Program-made: the position numbers and the translations under genes
Part shown: positions 7,996 through 10,000 of the stretch, piece after piece
Layout of the letters: each line of letters starts with the position of its first letter
Numbering within the stretch: the stretch's first letter is position 1
Notes under the pieces: generated by a model
What the model was told of the DNA's origin: nothing
Seen by the model: the letters and a program-made list of their open reading frames with translations, nothing else
The model's database searches: none
Assembly (NCBI RefSeq): GCF_020216885.1
Contig: NZ_JAIWON010000063.1
Location: forward strand, 1 to 10,000
From: Zymomonas sp.
Lineage (GTDB): Bacteria > Pseudomonadota > Alphaproteobacteria > Sphingomonadales > Sphingomonadaceae
Direction of reading: 5' to 3'
DNA: 10,000 bases

Positions 7996-8035
7996 GCTGT
8001 TTAGGGGATTTAAGGATTAAAGTCGAATAAACAGC
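7996..8035. repeat. Perfect 8-bp inverted repeat in the tyrS/anmK divergent region
   Basis: GCTGTTTA (7996-8003) and TAAACAGC (8028-8035) are exact reverse complements separated by 24 bases. They lie between two divergent starts, so the pair could be a two-half-site operator, a leader hairpin, or chance. A smaller hairpin CTGT/ACAG lies at 7961-7972, between this repeat and the tyrS start. I see no clear -35/-10 pair for either gene in this approximately 165-bp gap. Confidence 0.4.
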
Positions 8036-8090
8036 TTCCTATGGTTTTCAGCTTGTGAAGAAAAGATCAAAGGGCTGGAAAATAGAAATC

Positions 8091-8096
8091 GGGGGA
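8091..8096 (+). promoter_or_regulatory. Ribosome binding site that sets the anmK start
   Basis: GGGGGA ends six bases before the ATG at 8103. This strong site outweighs the upstream in-frame GTG at 8055, which has no such sequence before it. Confidence 0.75.
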
Positions 8097-8102
8097 ATTT
8101 GG

Positions 8103-9200
8103 ATGCTGGCAATCGGATTGATGTCCGGCACGTCTTTAGATGGTGTTGATGTCGCCTTGATTGAAACCAATGGCGAAAAACAAGTAAAACCTTTGAATTT
8201 TGCGTCCTATCCTTATTCGGATACGGATAAAGCCTGCTTGCGCGAAGCTTGTCGTCGCGCTTTGATGATGGCAGCTCCTTGTTTTATCCCCGAAGATGAA
8301 GTGATTTATCAGGCCGAACATATTGTCACCCTTCGCCATATTCAGGCAGTCAAAGATTTCCTGAAAAAAAATGCGTTAGGTAATCAGGCAATCAAGGTGA
8401 TTGGCTTTCATGGCCAGACGATTGCCCATAGGCCGGATTTAGGCTGGACATGGCAGATTGGTGATGGTGCCGCTTTGGCGCAGGCGACAAAAATCAGCGT
8501 GGTCGATGATTTCCGCTCCCATGATGTGCAGGCAGGCGGCGAGGGCGCACCATTGCTGCCTATCTATCATTGGGCATTATTCAGCGAAGCCTCTCACCCC
8601 TTGGCGGTGCTTAATCTGGGTGGCATTGCGAATATCACTTGGATCGGGTCAGATGAAAATGACCTGATCGCTTGCGATACAGGCCCCGCAAATGGCATGA
8701 TTGATGATTGGGTCAAGGCCAAGGCCGGTCTTGATTATGATGAATCTGGCCTTTTGGCGAGCAAGGGTGTCGTTCATCATGATCTTGTTGATGCGATGAT
8801 GAGCCAGAAATTCTTTTCGCAATTACCACCGAAATCATTGGATAGAAGCGATTTTTCAATCGAGGCGGTCGCTCATCTCTCGATCGAGGATGGCGCCGCA
8901 ACGCTGACCGCTTTTACCGCTGAATCGGTTGCTCGCTCATTATCTTTCTTCCCTGAAAGACCTTCAAAAATTATTGTCGCTGGTGGTGGTCGCCATAATA
9001 TAACGATGATGAAAATGCTGCATGACAGTTTGAAAATGCCTGTTCAGCCGATTGAAGATTTCCATTTGAACGGTGATGCGACCGAGGCTGAGGGCTTTGC
9101 CTATCTTGCGGTCAGACGAGTGTTTAACCAGCCCATCAGCTTCCCCAAAACAACAGGGGTGCCGCACCCTATGACGGGTGGCCGTATCCATTATATTTAA
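8103..9200 (+). CDS. anmK: Anhydro-N-acetylmuramic acid kinase
   Basis: AnmK recycles cell-wall sugar. It hydrolyses and phosphorylates 1,6-anhydro-N-acetylmuramic acid with ATP to give N-acetylmuramic acid 6-phosphate in the cytosol. Visible: GLMSGTSLDG at residues 5-14 (phosphate-binding region of the ASKHA-type fold), GFHGQTIAH (101-109), DDFRSHDV..GGEGAPL (135-151), LNLGGIANIT, CDTGPANGMIDDW with DTGP at 192-195, VAGGGRHN, and a closing EGFAYLAVRR and TGGRIHY tail. The 365 residues are the usual length. The ATG at 8103 follows GGGGGA and begins at the conserved MLAIGLMSGTS. A GTG at 8055 would add 16 residues unlike the family. No murQ or nagA neighbour is present, so any further recycling enzymes must be encoded elsewhere. 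A hairpin at 9232-9261 probably ends the transcript. Confidence 0.95.
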   Translation: MLAIGLMSGTSLDGVDVALIETNGEKQVKPLNFASYPYSDTDKACLREACRRALMMAAPCFIPEDEVIYQAEHIVTLRHIQAVKDFLKKNALGNQAIKVIGFHGQTIAHRPDLGWTWQIGDGAALAQATKISVVDDFRSHDVQAGGEGAPLLPIYHWALFSEASHPLAVLNLGGIANITWIGSDENDLIACDTGPANGMIDDWVKAKAGLDYDESGLLASKGVVHHDLVDAMMSQKFFSQLPPKSLDRSDFSIEAVAHLSIEDGAATLTAFTAESVARSLSFFPERPSKIIVAGGGRHNITMMKMLHDSLKMPVQPIEDFHLNGDATEAEGFAYLAVRRVFNQPISFPKTTGVPHPMTGGRIHYI

Positions 9201-9231
9201 TTATTTTGCCGGAATTTTCCGATAATGCCGA

Positions 9232-9267
9232 ACTATCCGGCGGCTGATGCCACCGGATAGTCTTTAT
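9232..9267 (+). terminator. Probable anmK terminator
   Basis: ACTATCCGG (9232-9240) and CCGGATAGT (9253-9261) form nine perfect pairs, and GGC/GCC in the loop (9242-9244 with 9249-9251) can lengthen the stem. CTTTATT follows on the plus strand, which is a short U-rich run. On the minus strand the same hairpin lies just after the lipoprotein gene, but no T-tract follows there. Confidence 0.6.
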
Positions 9268-9271
9268 TCGG

Positions 9272-9943
9272 TTATTTATGTTTCTTCTTGTCGTTGGTCA
9301 GCTTAACTTCAACATCTTCGCCGGAATGGCCGGGAAAATTGACAAACATCGCCTGAATTAAATCAGGAACCAACTGGGTCATATTGTCGGTTGTGACCTG
9401 CGCTCTGGCACGGCCTTCAAAAACGCGCTGACCATCATTGCTGCGGTCAATTTCCATCTTAAAGAAGGTCGTATAAAGGGTGTAGCTATAGACATCGGTG
9501 CCGCCACCCCAGCCACCGCCCCAACCGCCGTAGCCGCCACCCCAGCCGCCGCCCCAACCGCCGTAGCCACCCCAGCCGCCCCAACCACCCCAAGGGCCGC
9601 CCCAGCCGCCACCCCAGCCACCATAGCCATAAGAGGTAGAGGCCACTTTTTGCTGGCCATTATCAATGCCGTAATCCAGCTTGACGATCAGGGTGCTAGG
9701 CGCGCCGGGGGCTGCGGGTTGATAGCCTTGCTGCCATAATTGATGGGCAACGATATCGGCATAATGTTCAAACTCTAATCCACCTTTATCTTGGGGATTG
9801 GATGCCTGAATAACAAAAGTTTGTCCGGCAGGAGATGGCATCATCTGAAAGCGGGTTACATTCGCTCTGAAAGGCGATTCACAGGCAGATAAAGATAGAA
9901 AAGCCAAAGATGTGATGGCTATTTTTAATGTTATAGGACGCAT
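9272..9943 (-). CDS. Gly/Trp-rich DUF4136-like lipoprotein
   Basis: The function is unknown. The N-terminus is a lipoprotein signal peptide: MRPITLK, a hydrophobic stretch, then the lipobox LSAC with the lipidated Cys at residue 21. The mature protein should be anchored in the envelope, probably the outer membrane because Glu, not Asp, follows the Cys. Residues 25-100 and 150-205 look like the two halves of a DUF4136-type domain, a family of small lipoproteins; this is recognition by eye. Between them lies a low-complexity tract (about 107-148) of Gly with nine Trp and several Tyr, containing two copies of the 11-residue unit YGGWGGGWGGG at 127-148. The C-terminus is Lys-rich (NDKKKHK). The start is supported by GAGGGA at 9951-9956, seven bases upstream. 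It is monocistronic and convergent with anmK. Confidence 0.85.
   Translation of the reverse strand: MRPITLKIAITSLAFLSLSACESPFRANVTRFQMMPSPAGQTFVIQASNPQDKGGLEFEHYADIVAHQLWQQGYQPAAPGAPSTLIVKLDYGIDNGQQKVASTSYGYGGWGGGWGGPWGGWGGWGGYGGWGGGWGGGYGGWGGGWGGGTDVYSYTLYTTFFKMEIDRSNDGQRVFEGRARAQVTTDNMTQLVPDLIQAMFVNFPGHSGEDVEVKLTNDKKKHK
9500..9565. repeat. 33-bp tandem duplication in the lipoprotein gene
   Basis: Bases 9500-9532 and 9533-9565 are identical at 32 of 33 positions. Each encodes the same 11 residues on the minus strand. Shorter, degenerate copies continue to about 9622. The unit length is a multiple of three, so gain or loss of a unit keeps the reading frame. Confidence 0.85.
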
Positions 9944-9950
9944 GTCCGTA

Positions 9951-9956
9951 TCCCTC
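9951..9956 (-). promoter_or_regulatory. Ribosome binding site of the lipoprotein gene
   Basis: GAGGGA on the minus strand ends seven bases before the ATG at 9941-9943. Further upstream a TATAAA-like segment (about 9982-9988, minus strand) could be a -10, but its -35 would fall at or beyond the window edge, so no promoter is called. Confidence 0.6.
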
Positions 9957-10000
9957 TTCCCGTTAAAACCCTGCCGGAGCCACTTTATAGAAAAGTTATA

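Noticed and set aside
8055..8102. A GTG start adding 16 residues to AnmK
   Set aside because: The GGGGGA site lies inside this stretch and points to the ATG at 8103, where the conserved protein begins.
9500..9622. Repeats considered as a CRISPR array
   Set aside because: The units are directly adjacent without spacers, in frame, and code for a Gly/Trp protein tract.
9379..9666. An Ala/Val/Gly-rich minus-strand frame of 95 codons, resembling a hydrophobic membrane protein
   Set aside because: It is the shifted reading of the Gly/Trp repeat. The frame with a signal peptide, lipobox and ribosome binding site is the real one.

Overview
The window looks like a core chromosomal segment of an alphaproteobacterium of the Sphingomonadales. 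The moderate GC content (judged by eye to be a little under 50%) and the style of the FolK, RecG, TyrS and AnmK proteins point to Zymomonas mobilis or a close relative. This assignment comes from recognising the proteins and composition, not from a database search. No phage, transposon, CRISPR or toxin-antitoxin element is visible.

Layout from left to right: folK (+, pterin pyrophosphokinase for folate synthesis); a tRNA-Lys(UUU) gene (+) with encoded CCA; mfd (-, transcription-repair coupling factor); recG (+, branched-DNA helicase) divergent from mfd; tyrS (-, tyrosyl-tRNA synthetase) convergent with recG; anmK (+, anhydro-N-acetylmuramic acid kinase) divergent from tyrS; and a lipoprotein gene (-, DUF4136-like, with a glycine/tryptophan-rich tract) convergent with anmK. 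From mfd onward the strands alternate strictly (- + - + -), so each gene should be its own transcription unit. The two divergent gaps (mfd/recG 207 bp, tyrS/anmK about 165 bp) must hold promoters. The three convergent junctions all carry inverted repeats that can act as terminators or RNA 3' ends. No gene-free stretch exceeds 300 bases.

Functionally these are housekeeping genes: folate synthesis, translation (tRNA-Lys, TyrRS), rescue of stalled RNA polymerase and replication forks (Mfd, RecG), cell-wall recycling (AnmK) and an envelope lipoprotein. I see no undescribed multi-gene system. The points most worth checking are: an anticodon stem in tRNA-Lys whose two outer pairs are A/G and G/A; the lack of the small sdhE-type gene that I recall between recG and mfd in many relatives; a recG start codon with no Shine-Dalgarno and an in-frame stop just upstream; a near-perfect 33-bp tandem duplication in the Gly/Trp tract of the lipoprotein; and several inverted repeats whose G-U versus C-A asymmetry gives them a strand preference.
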